Of a DNA stretch of 64,000 bases, positions 1-9,645 are shown piece after piece. Numbering within the stretch: the first letter of the stretch is position 1; every line of letters starts with the position of its first letter. The translations under genes and the position numbers were made by a program. The notes beneath the pieces are model-generated. The model made no database searches and was not told the origin of the DNA. It saw only the letters and a list, made by a program, of their open reading frames with translations. This stretch comes from PWXP01 sp034005525. GTDB taxonomy: Bacteria; Planctomycetota; Planctomycetia; Pirellulales; Thermoguttaceae. Location: NCBI GenBank assembly GCA_034005525.1, contig JAVEUP010000020.1, positions 1-64,000 on the forward strand, written 5' to 3'.

Positions 1-3000
1 AGGAGTACGAAGTGCATATGACAGTAGAGCGGCTTGATGGGCGCGATGACTTCGCCTTGACGATGGCTGCCTCCGGCCAGCCGTTCACTGTGGTCTTCGA
101 CGGCTTCGGCCGTACGTGGAGTGGCCTCGAACTGATTGATGGGGTGCGGTTCAATCGCAACGAAACACGACGAAACGGCGCGGTTCTGGACTACAATCAA
201 GCCAAGAACGTCCGGTATCGGATTCAGCGTTCCAAGGTTCTCGTGACGGCCGACTCGGAGACCGTGATCGACTGGGAGGCAGACTACAAGCGATGTTCCG
301 TCAATCGGGGTTGGCTTGAAGGCTGTCGTGGCGTCTTTGCCCTTGGGAGTTGGAACAGCCGTTTCCGCATTTCCAAGCTGGAGTTGATCCCGCTTGCGCC
401 ATCGGATGCCGTGGACGACTCTCGCGACAGCCTGGGCATAGGTCCTGTGCTAATACCAGAACCAGGCGGCCATCGCCACCAGGTGCAGTGCTGGGAGGTA
501 CTCCCGCCTTACGTGCGTCCGGGCGAATACGAGTTGAGTATTCAGCACGCCGCCGCAGGAAACCAGGCAGGGTTCTATATGGCTGCCTGGACCGACTCGA
601 ACGGCGACGGCCGACCGGACACACAGATCGGCAAATCGGCGTTCAAGACGGTTGAAACGGCGGGCGAATGGAGCACGTGGCGATTCAGCCACGAGTCCGG
701 CCCATTGTTCGTCGGTAACCTTTGGCCACACAAGGGCGCAACCGTTTTCTATGCAAGGAGCAGGCCAGAGGGCTATCATGGGCTGTCCGACACGGTTCAC
801 ACTGCTTGGTCGTATCCGGATATTCCCCAGCAGCGGTTCGCCTCCAGGTTTACAAATCTCCGGCTGCGCGTGCCTGGCGCAGCGCCAGCGACCCATACCG
901 CCGTTCCCCCGCCGGGCGCCGATCGTCCCAATCGCGCCGATGCTTCCTCAGCCGGCACCAGGGAGTTGGCGGCAGTTCCCGACGCCGCGGTGCAGCAGCG
1001 GTTAGCCGAAACACTGAAGGAGGAGTTCGGGGAGGCCTATGCTCAGGATGAACCGGTTGCCCGACTCGCCCTTTCGTCGCGACTCATACGAGAAGCGCGA
1101 CGGCACGAAGAAGCGGCGGAGAAGCGGTACGTCATGCTGGCCGAGGCTTCGCGCATTGCCGCCGACGTGGGCGACGCCGCCGTGGCGCTGGCGGCGGTGG
1201 ACGGAATGGCAAGGCAATTCAGGATCGACCACCTCAAGTGCAAGGCGGACGTCCTTGCGCTGACCGCTCGCAGGGTGCGCGATCCGGCTTACGTTCCCAT
1301 GGCCGCCGTGGTGGCCGGGGATCTCGCCAGCGATATCGTCTCGCCCGCTACCTACGACGCGTTGTTGGGCGCCTTGCGCGAACTGGACCGGACTGCATTG
1401 CGGCTGTGTGGCGCGGAAATGTCGAAGTCGATCAAGGCCGAGATGCAGCAAGTGGCGCGAATGCGCGACCTGGCTCGCTCGGGGTCGACTGCGCGCATGC
1501 GATTGCAGGAGTTCCCGGCCGACCCGGAAGCGTCGCGCGACTTCGGCCTTTACCTGTGCCTTGCCCGGGCCCACTGGAAGGAAGGCATCACCTATTTGGC
1601 CAAGGGCGCCGACGCGCATCTCGCGGAAGCGGCGGCTCAGTTGCTGGAATACCCGGATCACGATCCCGCCAAGGCCGCCTTCGGCGATGCCTGGTGGCGT
1701 TCGGGGGAAGCGCAGCGCCGGGACGAGGCCGCCCGTGCGCTATACATTGCGGCGGCCCGGCATTGGTACCAGCAGGCGCTGCCCGGCCTTGATGGCGACT
1801 TCGCGTCGCGGGCGCGTCAGCGCCTGGCCAGTGACGAGCCGCTTCCGGATACGCCGTTTCGCCTCGACCTGAACGGGCTTGCCGGCGTCGCGTTTCTTGT
1901 GCCCACGAAGGTAAGCGGTGAGGTCCGCTCCACAGGCGGCTTCGGTACGTTCTTTGGCCGGGGGCGACTGGACTACGACCGCGTGCCGGCCAGTTCTTAC
2001 GTTCACGAGTTTGAGATTTCCTTCGAGACGCCGTCCGGCTCGCTGGAAATGGTCTACGGCGAACCGCATGAAGGCGCGAAGGTCAGTATCTGGTGGGACC
2101 AGGAGCAGCAGAAGTTCCGTTGCCGAGTCTATCGTTACCGCGGCGGGACCGTGTGGTGGGGCGGCGACAAGTATTACGAACCGCGTACGCGGCTGAAGTT
2201 CGCCGTCTACGCCAACGAAGGAAGCTATCGCTTGTTCCTGGAAGGTCAGTCACAACTTGGAACCGGCGTGCGCCCGATGGACTTGCGCTTCCGAATGTCG
2301 ACCGGAAGCGATACTACGCTAGCGGTCGCTTCCAACACGTTCCGGCCTTGGACCGAGGCCGATGCCGCCTTGCTGCGCATGAGCATTCCGCCCACACGCG
2401 TTGAGGCCGACTGGGGAGACACGGCCGTCCGGCTGCACGAGGCCAACTTCGGCCTGCCCTTCCGGCCTGATCTGAGCGAGGCAGCTCCCTATGTGGTTGC
2501 GTCGAGCGGTACCCCCATGGAATGGATTCGGCCCGATTCATTCCGCCGGATATGGTCGGAGGACGGCAATGCCGCAACGTCCGTGCGCATTACCCGCGGC
2601 TTCTGGATCGGACACCGCGAGGTAAGCCGCATGGAATGGGCCCGTGTCATGGGAAGCCTCAACGGTGTCTGCCGCGTCGAAGGCTCGTCTTTCCTGCCGG
2701 TCGATGGCGTAAGCTGGTCGCAGGCCGCTGCGTTCTGCCAAGCGCTGACTCAAATGGAGCAGAAGAAGAATCGCCTGCCCTTCGGGTACGTTTACCGCCT
2801 TCCCACGGAGGCCGAGTGGGAATATGCATGCCGGGCCGGTTCGCAAGACGATTTCAGCGTCGATCCGGAAGAGATTTGGTCGGTCGAAACGAGCGGACGG
2901 CAACCCCGCGAAGTGGCCGCGGGCGCCCCAAATGCGTGGAACCTGCACGACATGCACGGAAACGTCAGCGAATGGTGCCTGGACAACTGGACCGATGCTC

Positions 3001-3191
3001 CGGACGTTCCACCGAGTCAATTGGAAGACCCGGTAACCGTGCCGAAGGACACCCGAGGCGATTTCGTCGTCCGTGGTGGAGCCTGGTGGCGACGCCGCAG
3101 CGATTGTTCCAGCCGAGCGCGTGATTGTTGCCGCGACGAGCCGGGTGGGCACCGGGGCTTCCGAATCGTCCTGGGCCCCATCGTGCAATAG
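1..3191 (+). CDS. Large protein with C-terminal formylglycine-generating-enzyme (SUMF1) fold, 5' partial
   Basis: The reading frame is open to the left edge (codons from base 3), so the GTG at 12 is probably not the start and the N-terminus lies outside the window. The visible first ~130 residues resemble the ligand-binding/LamG-like module often found C-terminal to planctomycete Ser/Thr kinases. A long helical middle section follows (residues ~330-620). The last ~190 residues carry the FGE-sulfatase/SUMF1 signature: WIGHREVS, RLPTEAEWEYACRAG, HDMHGNVSEWC, VVRGGAW and GFRIVL. In planctomycetes this fold often occurs in signalling or surface proteins rather than true sulfatase-activating enzymes, and I cannot show that the FGE catalytic cysteine pair is present. 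The role is therefore unassigned. An upstream kinase domain is possible but not visible here. Confidence 0.8.
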   Translation, partial: EYEVHMTVERLDGRDDFALTMAASGQPFTVVFDGFGRTWSGLELIDGVRFNRNETRRNGAVLDYNQAKNVRYRIQRSKVLVTADSETVIDWEADYKRCSVNRGWLEGCRGVFALGSWNSRFRISKLELIPLAPSDAVDDSRDSLGIGPVLIPEPGGHRHQVQCWEVLPPYVRPGEYELSIQHAAAGNQAGFYMAAWTDSNGDGRPDTQIGKSAFKTVETAGEWSTWRFSHESGPLFVGNLWPHKGATVFYARSRPEGYHGLSDTVHTAWSYPDIPQQRFASRFTNLRLRVPGAAPATHTAVPPPGADRPNRADASSAGTRELAAVPDAAVQQRLAETLKEEFGEAYAQDEPVARLALSSRLIREARRHEEAAEKRYVMLAEASRIAADVGDAAVALAAVDGMARQFRIDHLKCKADVLALTARRVRDPAYVPMAAVVAGDLASDIVSPATYDALLGALRELDRTALRLCGAEMSKSIKAEMQQVARMRDLARSGSTARMRLQEFPADPEASRDFGLYLCLARAHWKEGITYLAKGADAHLAEAAAQLLEYPDHDPAKAAFGDAWWRSGEAQRRDEAARALYIAAARHWYQQALPGLDGDFASRARQRLASDEPLPDTPFRLDLNGLAGVAFLVPTKVSGEVRSTGGFGTFFGRGRLDYDRVPASSYVHEFEISFETPSGSLEMVYGEPHEGAKVSIWWDQEQQKFRCRVYRYRGGTVWWGGDKYYEPRTRLKFAVYANEGSYRLFLEGQSQLGTGVRPMDLRFRMSTGSDTTLAVASNTFRPWTEADAALLRMSIPPTRVEADWGDTAVRLHEANFGLPFRPDLSEAAPYVVASSGTPMEWIRPDSFRRIWSEDGNAATSVRITRGFWIGHREVSRMEWARVMGSLNGVCRVEGSSFLPVDGVSWSQAAAFCQALTQMEQKKNRLPFGYVYRLPTEAEWEYACRAGSQDDFSVDPEEIWSVETSGRQPREVAAGAPNAWNLHDMHGNVSEWCLDNWTDAPDVPPSQLEDPVTVPKDTRGDFVVRGGAWWRRRSDCSSRARDCCRDEPGGHRGFRIVLGPIVQ

Positions 3192-3238
3192 CCTGCCGCC
3201 GGACGTTTCGGCTCAACGGCAACCCCTGACCGCCCTAG

Positions 3239-3415
3239 CCCGGATTATTCATGACGATGTAGGGTGGTGACCAGCAAGCCAAGACCCTGGTGGGCCTTCG
3301 GTCGCTTGGCCGAACCTGCTTCCAGCGTACGACGTACGAACCACCCCGGGCGTGGCTTGCGCAGGCCCACCAAGGACTTACGCGACCTTGTCCCACCCCA
3401 CATGAATAATCCGGG
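3239..3415. mobile_element. MITE-like element A, copy 1 (177 bp)
   Basis: A non-coding palindrome-ended element. The terminal arms CCCGGATTATTCATG and CATGAATAATCCGGG are perfect inverted repeats. CTAG flanks the element on both sides, either as a 4-bp target duplication or as an extension of the arms to 19 bp. A second copy of exactly the same length lies at 40106-40282, with about 15 mismatches by eye. It carries no ORF of its own. The rest of the 3192-3674 gap shows nothing recognisable. Confidence 0.75.
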
Positions 3416-3674
3416 CTAGCGACGCTGATGCTCGAAGCGTATTATCGACATAGACTCATGTATCCAGAATCGGGCACCGAGCAACTCGCGGTCGTTGATC
3501 GGGCCTGAATTCGAGTATTGCCAATGATCCCCATTCTCTACCAGGGCGGCGGAAGGTGCGACGAGTTCTTCTACGCGCACCCTGAATCCGAGGCAGTTTT
3601 CGATTTGCCCCAGGGCGCCGACCGGTTCATGGCCGTCGGCTATGCCATGCTGAGCCAACGAACCACCCTAATCG

Positions 3675-4001
3675 CTACAGCCGCACGCCAATCTGCGCGG
3701 CGCGGATGATCATTGCGCGGCGGAAATACTGGAAGCGGTGGCGGGTGTTCTTGCTGCGAGCCCACTGAAACGTGCTCTCGACCATCGAGGCCGGTAGACG
3801 CTCGTTCGACGGCCGGTCGGCATTGTTCACCCGATCGACCACGTCGTCGATGAACCCATCCTCCTCCGGACGTGCCGTCTTCAACGCATTCTTCATCTCT
3901 TCAGGCGTGAAACTCAGCCGCTGCGCTTCGGCAAACGACGGGACGGACAGAATGGCAGCAAGTAGGGCAAAAGGTGCAATGCGGGTAAGATGCAAATGCA
4001 T
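3675..4001 (-). CDS. Small secreted hypothetical protein
   Basis: A 108-residue protein starting at an ATG preceded by TTGGAG with 9 nt spacing; an upstream in-frame TTG is less likely. The first ~25 residues form a clear signal peptide (MHLHLTRIAPFALLAAILS, cleavage near SFAEAQ). The mature part contains SFTPEEMKNAL, a conserved-looking LPASMVESTFQWAR block and a basic end (AAQIGVRL). I recall similar small exported proteins from planctomycetes but know no function. It lies downstream of the ExbB/ExbD-like operon in the same orientation, separated by a 101-bp MITE, so operon membership is doubtful. Confidence 0.7.
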   Translation of the reverse strand: MHLHLTRIAPFALLAAILSVPSFAEAQRLSFTPEEMKNALKTARPEEDGFIDDVVDRVNNADRPSNERLPASMVESTFQWARSKNTRHRFQYFRRAMIIRAAQIGVRL

Positions 4002-4075
4002 TAAGTGGCACTCCAATCAAGGGAAAAGCCTGCCCCCGTAATCCAGGACGCCCAGCGGGGCCGACAAATGGTTGC

Positions 4076-4176
4076 GGCTCTTCCGTTTCTAGGTGCAGGC
4101 CGCGGCAATGTAGTAGGCACACGCCGCTGTGCCGTCCCTGGAATAAAGGCTGTCTGCACCTAGAAACGGAAGAGCC
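4076..4176. mobile_element. 101-bp MITE, family B, copy 1
   Basis: The element has 23-bp perfect terminal inverted repeats, running from GGCTCTTCCGTTTCTAGGTG at 4076 to its complement ending at 4176. It is flanked by an exact 8-bp target-site duplication ATGGTTGC at 4068-4075 and 4177-4184. The interior is non-coding. Further copies lie at 19543-19643 (inverted interior) and 46369-46469. Confidence 0.9.
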
Positions 4177-4240
4177 ATGGTTGCGCATGCCCGCTTGTAC
4201 CCAAAAGCCCTGGAATGAAGCAAGGGCAGTCGTCGGACAA

Positions 4241-5380
4241 TCAGTCGATTGTGTCAACCGGCGGGGGCGGTGGGGGTGGTTTGGGCGGTTCCGTGGGCTT
4301 GGTTGGCGGTGTCGGCGGAGGCGGGGGACCTACGCGCAGGGAACCGCCCAAAGGAATCGTGTAGGGACTGCCGGCACCCACGGCCTGCCAGCCGGCACTG
4401 AGACCCATGTCGCTGGCGATCTTGCGGGCTTCAAGGTAGACCTCGTAGCCGTCCGGCCATACGACGTATCGCAGGTAGAACTTTTCGGAGTCGATCCGGC
4501 CGAGCGTTCGGCGGTAGCGGCTGCCACCGGCAAGCTGGGCAGCCGTTTCGCCGGCCGAATCGCGGGGTACAAGGTCGATCCTCGGGAACCGGCCGTGGAA
4601 GATCAACCTGGGATTGAACGTGCCTGTCGGATCGTTGATGCCCAGCCGGTTGACCTCCTTGCCAAGAATGTCGGCGTCGATTCCCTTTTCGGGATCCTGG
4701 TCGAGCCGCCGGCGCTGGACGACGAACTCGACGCGGCGCTGCGCGCTTTGGCGGAGTTCATCTTCGTCGACGAACATCACCCGGTCGTCCCGGCAGAGAA
4801 AGACGAGTGGTTTGGCGCCTTTGGGCGCGGGGCGGGGGTTGGGAAGGTACACCACCTTGGCCGGCGGCGAGACCGGCTCCGGCGTGTCGGCCAGTTGCGC
4901 CCTCAGCTTGGCGAGTAACTCGGCTTCTTTGTTGATCTTCTGGCGAAAGGCGTCGACTTCTTTCTCTTGCTCCTCGAGCAACCGCTTGGCCTCGTCCTGC
5001 TGCGCCAGGGCTTCCTCCCGGGCCTTCTGAACCCGCTCCTGATCCGTTTCTTCGAGTACTCGGTTGCTGGCCTGGGCGTCGACGATGCGTTTCTTCAGCA
5101 GCGCCAGTTCCCTAGCGGCCTCGTCGCGCCGCTCGTTGTGATAGACCAGCATCCTGAGCTGCCGGATCAGTTCCTCCCGCAGCTTCTGCGCCTCGGCGAC
5201 CTCCCGTTCCAGGCGGGCCAACTCTTCCGGGTCCACCTGCGTGGTGCTGGTAATGCGTTTCACGGCATCGCCCACGCCAAGCTGCGTCACGGTCAGAAGG
5301 ATGACCATGATGCCCACGACGTTCGTCATGGTATCGAGCAGGGAGTCAAGACTACCGGCACTACGCTTCCGGCGCCGCAT
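4241..5380 (-). CDS. ExbD/TolR-like membrane protein with long coiled coil
   Basis: A 379-residue protein. The basic N-terminus (MRRRKRSAGSLDSLLDTMTN) leads into one membrane helix (about residues 21-40, VVGIMVILLTVTQLG), the arrangement of ExbD/TolR/MotB-type stator partners. A Glu/Arg-rich coiled coil covers about residues 50-170, followed by a periplasmic C-terminal domain of unknown fold and a proline-rich tail (PPPPPTPPTKPTEPPKPP). Third gene of a minus-strand operon after the ExbB-like and first ExbD-like genes, 21 nt from its neighbour. By analogy with ExbBD/TolQR it should transmit ion-motive force across the inner membrane. The partner in the periplasm or envelope is unknown. The family assignment rests on topology and context rather than a recognisable ExbD domain. 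Confidence 0.7.
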   Translation of the reverse strand: MRRRKRSAGSLDSLLDTMTNVVGIMVILLTVTQLGVGDAVKRITSTTQVDPEELARLEREVAEAQKLREELIRQLRMLVYHNERRDEAARELALLKKRIVDAQASNRVLEETDQERVQKAREEALAQQDEAKRLLEEQEKEVDAFRQKINKEAELLAKLRAQLADTPEPVSPPAKVVYLPNPRPAPKGAKPLVFLCRDDRVMFVDEDELRQSAQRRVEFVVQRRRLDQDPEKGIDADILGKEVNRLGINDPTGTFNPRLIFHGRFPRIDLVPRDSAGETAAQLAGGSRYRRTLGRIDSEKFYLRYVVWPDGYEVYLEARKIASDMGLSAGWQAVGAGSPYTIPLGGSLRVGPPPPPTPPTKPTEPPKPPPPPPPVDTID

Positions 5381-5401
5381 GGAATCAACCTTGGGTTGGT
5401 A

Positions 5402-6199
5402 CTACTGTCGGAACATGCTCAAATCGAGCTTGCCGTGCCCGATGACGGGCAGCTTGCCGTTCCGGGCGCGAAGCTCCAGGGCGACGGCCCGGGCGGCGTT
5501 GTACGTGCCGATGGCGTCGTCGCGGATCAGGAATATGACGCTTGCCTTCGGCCGGCCGGCAATCCGTTCAAGCAGACCGCGGAAGGTCGCGTCGGTCTTC
5601 AGGTCGGCGGTACGCACGTGGGTGGGTTCGTCGCCCTCGTGAATGAAGACGCCGGAGGCCGTACATTCGACGAACGTGGGTTCGAGGTCGATTCCGGTGC
5701 CGCCGGGGCGGACAATGACTTCGGCCTCTTCGGGCGGCTCGCCCCGCCGCTTAAGCTCGGCCACGAGCGCTTCCCGCTTCTGCTGGAACTCTTCGAGTTC
5801 CTTCTGCAGCTTCGCGATCCGTTCCTTGTGCGCTTCGAGGTCGACGGCAATCACCTCGATTTCTACTTCCGGCTCCTTGTCCCGCTGCCGGAGGAGTTCC
5901 TCGGTGAGCCGTTCCAGTTGCTCGGCTTCTCGCCGGGCGTCGACAATCCGCTTTGTGAGACTATCGGTATGGCTTTCGAACTTGGCGATTTCCGCCTTCA
6001 GTTGCTCGATGAGCTTCAAGTCGGCCTCGAGCTGCCTCCTCAGCGCGTCCAGCCGCATTTGCTCGTTCAGCGAGCTGTCGTCCATTTGCCCCAGGGCCAG
6101 TGCGGTGATCATCAGCGTGAGCGTGCCAATAACGCACGCCAGGATGCTGAGGAAGGGGAACAGGGAGACGGCCAGTTTCTCGCGTCGACGTCGTGCCAT
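5402..6199 (-). CDS. ExbD/TolR-like membrane protein with coiled coil
   Basis: A 265-residue protein with start ATG preceded by AAGGAG. Residues 1-10 are strongly basic, followed by a single membrane helix (about 12-36, FPFLSILACVIGTLTLMITA), a coiled coil (about 45-160) and a compact C-terminal domain with FLIRDD and NAARAVALELR. The layout parallels the next gene, so the two may form a heteromeric stator arm. It is 12 nt downstream of the ExbB-like gene and 21 nt upstream of the second ExbD-like gene, so co-transcription is nearly certain. No OmpA-type peptidoglycan-binding domain is visible, unlike MotB or ZorB. Confidence 0.72.
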   Translation of the reverse strand: MARRRREKLAVSLFPFLSILACVIGTLTLMITALALGQMDDSSLNEQMRLDALRRQLEADLKLIEQLKAEIAKFESHTDSLTKRIVDARREAEQLERLTEELLRQRDKEPEVEIEVIAVDLEAHKERIAKLQKELEEFQQKREALVAELKRRGEPPEEAEVIVRPGGTGIDLEPTFVECTASGVFIHEGDEPTHVRTADLKTDATFRGLLERIAGRPKASVIFLIRDDAIGTYNAARAVALELRARNGKLPVIGHGKLDLSMFRQ

Positions 6200-6211
6200 G
6201 GGCCAACTCCT

Positions 6212-7714
6212 TTACGGCTGGTGGTTGCGGCGGAAGAACAGCCATCGGCGCCGAGGCTGGGTCTGGACGACCACCTGCTGTTGCCCCAGCCCTTCGAGCA
6301 CCGCGTTCAACCCGGCCAGCCCCTGTTCCATGGCGCCGAAGTACCCTCGCAGTGATTCGGCCGACTGCTTCATCGACTGGGTGGCCTGTTCGTGGCCTTC
6401 GAGGGCCTGTTCGGCCAGGGTCTTCATGGTTCTGTGGAACGCGGCGACCATGGCGTCGAGGTCCCGGATGTCGTCGGCAGCCTCGTCGCGGTGATGGCCC
6501 AGGCCGTCGGCGACCTCCTGGTAGGTTGTGCGAATGCGTTCGGAAAGCTTCTCGCCAATGGCGTCAAGCCTCTCATTCCATGCGCGAAGCTCCGCGTGAT
6601 GGGGCACCATGGCCGCGTCGATGGCCTGCCGCAGCCCGGCGGGACTGGTCGCGGGCGCCGTGGATTCTCCCGCGCCGTAACCGCCGTGCCCGTCGTTGAA
6701 CCGCTTCATCAGGTTCTCGTTGCAGTACTCGTCGACCGAGTTGAGCAGGTCTTCCTCGGCCTTCTGCATGGAACTGGACGGGAACATCACCAGCATGCTC
6801 ATCACCAGGGCGACCAGCGTGGTATCGAAGGCGGTGGCCAGTCCGCCGGTCACGCTGTTGAGCGATTCCTTCAGCACGGAGATATCCTGGGCCTGGTCGA
6901 GCGAGCCGGAAAACCCGCCCACCGCCGCGCTGATGCCGATCACCGTGCCGATGAATCCGAGGATGGGAATGGCCCAGATGAACACGTTGATGAGCGTGTA
7001 GCTCGACTGCACGGCGTTCGCGTCGATCTCGGAATGCGACGCCAGGATGGTCGCGACCTCGGGATTGCTTTTTCGCACGCGGAAGTGCTCCAGGCCGTGA
7101 ACGACCCGGTTCACCAGGAAGCTCTCCCTGGGTTCAATCGGCAAATCCTGGATGTGCTTGACGAACTTGCCCACCGAGTCGACCGTGATGTCCTTGGCGA
7201 TGTCGGTCGGCAACAGATCGAAGAGCATGGACGCCTTCTGGCTCTTGATCTTTCTCGACTTGAAGAAGAGGATTGCGATGGACCAGCCCATCAGGAAGAC
7301 GAGCACGTACGGCACCCAACCGCGCTGCATGAACAGTTCGCCCAAGTACGAGTTCCGGAACGGGAACAGGATCGCCAGGAACGCCACCGCCAGAGTCAGG
7401 CCCAGAAGCCCGCTCTTGATCATGCTCACGTCGGTCCGGTCGGACCAGCCTGCGCTGGGCGCGGCGTGGACGGTTCGCTTCTTCTTGCCGCGCGGGGTGC
7501 GGGTGCGCGTGGCGGGCTCGGATCGGGTGCTCGCGCCGGCGGTAATCTCCCGCAGGGCGGCCAACTCGTCATTGGCCGGCGACTCGGATTCCTCGGGCGG
7601 CGAGGGGACGAGGACCGATGCCTGGCAGTACGGGCAACGGCATTTCCGCCCTGCGGCGTCTTCTTGAACTCTCAGCTTCTTGCCGCACGCGGAGCATGGA
7701 AAGGTGAAATACAT
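6212..7714 (-). CDS. MotA/TolQ/ExbB-type proton channel protein with N-terminal zinc ribbon
   Basis: A 500-residue protein. I start it at ATG 7714 (MYFTFPCSACGKKL) because the longer frame has no domain support. The N-terminus is a zinc ribbon with two CxxC pairs (CSAC and CPYC), then a basic linker, two helices around residues 100-160, and the MotA/TolQ/ExbB core with paired helices around 255-290 and 325-350 (FIWAIPILGFIGTVIGISAA, GLATAFDTTLVALVMSMLV). A ~150-residue helical tail follows. The core sequence is typical of ion-conducting stator subunits. First gene of the three-gene operon with the two ExbD-like proteins. A planctomycete-type energised envelope machine of unknown output is the best description. 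Confidence 0.82.
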   Translation of the reverse strand: MYFTFPCSACGKKLRVQEDAAGRKCRCPYCQASVLVPSPPEESESPANDELAALREITAGASTRSEPATRTRTPRGKKKRTVHAAPSAGWSDRTDVSMIKSGLLGLTLAVAFLAILFPFRNSYLGELFMQRGWVPYVLVFLMGWSIAILFFKSRKIKSQKASMLFDLLPTDIAKDITVDSVGKFVKHIQDLPIEPRESFLVNRVVHGLEHFRVRKSNPEVATILASHSEIDANAVQSSYTLINVFIWAIPILGFIGTVIGISAAVGGFSGSLDQAQDISVLKESLNSVTGGLATAFDTTLVALVMSMLVMFPSSSMQKAEEDLLNSVDEYCNENLMKRFNDGHGGYGAGESTAPATSPAGLRQAIDAAMVPHHAELRAWNERLDAIGEKLSERIRTTYQEVADGLGHHRDEAADDIRDLDAMVAAFHRTMKTLAEQALEGHEQATQSMKQSAESLRGYFGAMEQGLAGLNAVLEGLGQQQVVVQTQPRRRWLFFRRNHQP

Positions 7715-8291
7715 TGCGTGGATTCCGTAGGTTTGGGGGCAGATGCGGGGGAAGCTGTCCGAACGCCCATCCGGGCAACCAGCCGTTCGCCCGGCACGGT
7801 CAAGGCCAACCACAGAAGATTCACCCAAACCATGCCAGGCTATTGCCTGGCCCGCCGGTGCGAAACTCTGCGGACAAGAGCGGGCAGTGCCGCTTCCCGA
7901 GCGGACTTGGACACATCCAAAGAGGGGTTTCCTGCCGAAACAGGTGCTTGGCGCATCCACGTCGCTTATCCTCACAGTTTAGTCGAAAGCAGCCTCGGGT
8001 CCAAACCGGGGGGTCGGCGCGTTCGGACGCGGAACTCGTGGTCGGTAACCGTTCACAGGGGGACTGTCCCACCCCCAAGAGAAGAGATGCGCCAAATGCC
8101 ATGTCCATTTATCCGAACCGGCGACCGCGAAAGCACCGTATTTTGTTGTCAAACGGGTTGTGAGCAACTAGAATACACAGAGGGCATTCGGGGCGCGCGG
8201 TGGGCGGTGGTTGGGCACGTTTGTGTTCGGCCCGTTGTCAACTGCGCCCAATCACTCCTCGGTCGTACACTTGTTAAATCGGAGCAAAGTA
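7715..8291. other. Intergenic region between divergent ExbB-like and DUF1598 genes
   Basis: This stretch of about 580 bp has no supported gene; the long plus-strand frame crossing it is antisense to the ExbB-like gene. It holds a dispersed repeat motif (GGTAACCGTTCACAGGGGGA near 8043), related to elements near 34453 and 34756, and the DUF1598 promoter near its right end. Confidence 0.6.
8146..8174 (+). promoter_or_regulatory. Predicted sigma70-type promoter of first DUF1598 gene
   Basis: TTGTCA at 8146-8151 and TAGAAT at 8169-8174 are separated by 17 bp, close to the bacterial consensus. The predicted leader to the GTG start at 8292 is about 110 nt. A related promoter, with an 18-bp spacer, precedes the second copy. 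Confidence 0.6.
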
Positions 8292-9645
8292 GTGAAACAA
8301 CACAATCTGCCGTTGGTCCTCGCGACAGCCGAGGCAAATCCCGTCCGAGAAAGGCGGCACTGGACGGTAATGTGCATTGCACGCGGGATGGGTGTGGCCT
8401 TCTTGTGCGTCGTATTGGCACTCGTTACGGCCCCGGCGGCGCTGGGGCAAGGTTTCGCTTATGAAGGGCGATCAGTCGGTGGCATTTACACCGACGCGGC
8501 CGGCCACCTCAAGAATGCACAAGTCGACGACATTGGCGAACTAGCTCGCGTGCGCGCTGCCGCGCTGGCACCCGTTGCACCCGGGTTGGCTGAAGCCGCT
8601 TCGTTGCGCAAAGTCTCGCTGAAGGGCCTTGAAGCCGCGATTGCCGACGCGTTGGAGGCAGGCGGCCAATTGCCCGATGAAGTCCGCTACCTCGCCGGCC
8701 TCCAGCAGATTCATTACGTGCTGGTCTACCCGGAACACAACGACATCGTTTTGGTCGGTCCCGGGGAAGGTTGGAAGGTCGACGCGCGGGGGAACATCGT
8801 CGGAGTGACGACCGGACGCCCCGTGCTGCTCCTGGACGATTTGCTCGTTGCCCTGCGCACCGCGCGCGGCGCAGCGCAGCAGGCGATCAGTTGCTCGATT
8901 GACCCGACCGGCGAGGGCCTCCAGCGGCTCCGCGCCCACGTGAGCAAGCTGCGAACCATCGGCAACCCGGAGCAAACAGCGCGCGGTATTGAAGAGACCT
9001 TGGGGCCGCAGCAGGTGAGCATTACCGGCGTGCCGCCGACAAGCCATTTTGCTCGCGTGATGGTGGCCGCCGACTACCGCATGAAGCGATTGGCCATGGG
9101 TTTCGAGCCGGCTCCGGTGGCGGGGCTTCCCAGCTTTCTCTCCATGGTCCCCGCTTCCGGCCGCGGCATGAGCAACATGCTGCCCCGCTGGTGGCTGGAG
9201 CCGAAGTACGATCCGATCTTGCGCGACCCCGAAGGGTTGGCGTGGGAACTTCGCGGCGCCCGGGTGGTTGCCATGACCGAAGAGGACTTCCTGACAAACA
9301 CCGGGACAAAGCAGCAGACCGGCAAGGCCAGTCCGGCGGCGGAGCGCTGGGCGGAGAACATGACCGCCCGGTTCGACGAATTGGCCGTGGCGGAACCCAT
9401 CTTCGGCCAGTTGCGCAACTGCATGGAGTTGGCCGTGGTGTCCGCTTTGATTGTCAAGGAGAACCTGACCGAGAAAGCCGGGTTCAGCATGCCGCTTCTG
9501 ACGGGCGCCCAAGGACTGAAGCCGGACGAGTTCTTTGCCCCGAAGCAAGTCGACACGCAGGCGAGCCTCATGAAGCGAGGCCGAAACTGGGTGATCTCGG
9601 CCTCCGGCGGCGTGCTGATGAACTCGTGGGCGATCGCCGACCGCA
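8164..9645 (+). repeat. Direct repeat unit 1 (1.48 kb), identical to 10032-11513
   Basis: Reading both copies side by side shows no difference between 8164-9645 and 10032-11513 (offset 1868). Sequences just outside both ends are related but diverged: the promoter -35 side, and the C-terminal codons. The unit covers the -10 box, leader and nearly the whole DUF1598 gene. Confidence 0.9.

Noticed and set aside
3416..3658. An 80-codon minus-strand ORF
   Set aside because: No signal, motif or ribosome site, and it abuts a MITE; treated as chance.
4241..7714. Zorya-type anti-phage system
   Set aside because: A ZorA-like ExbB protein is present, but the partners lack the OmpA-type domain of ZorB and no Zor helicase or nuclease genes follow.
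6392..8464. A 690-codon plus-strand ORF
   Set aside because: It is antisense to the well-supported ExbB-like gene and shows the high-GC shadow pattern; no domain or ribosome site.
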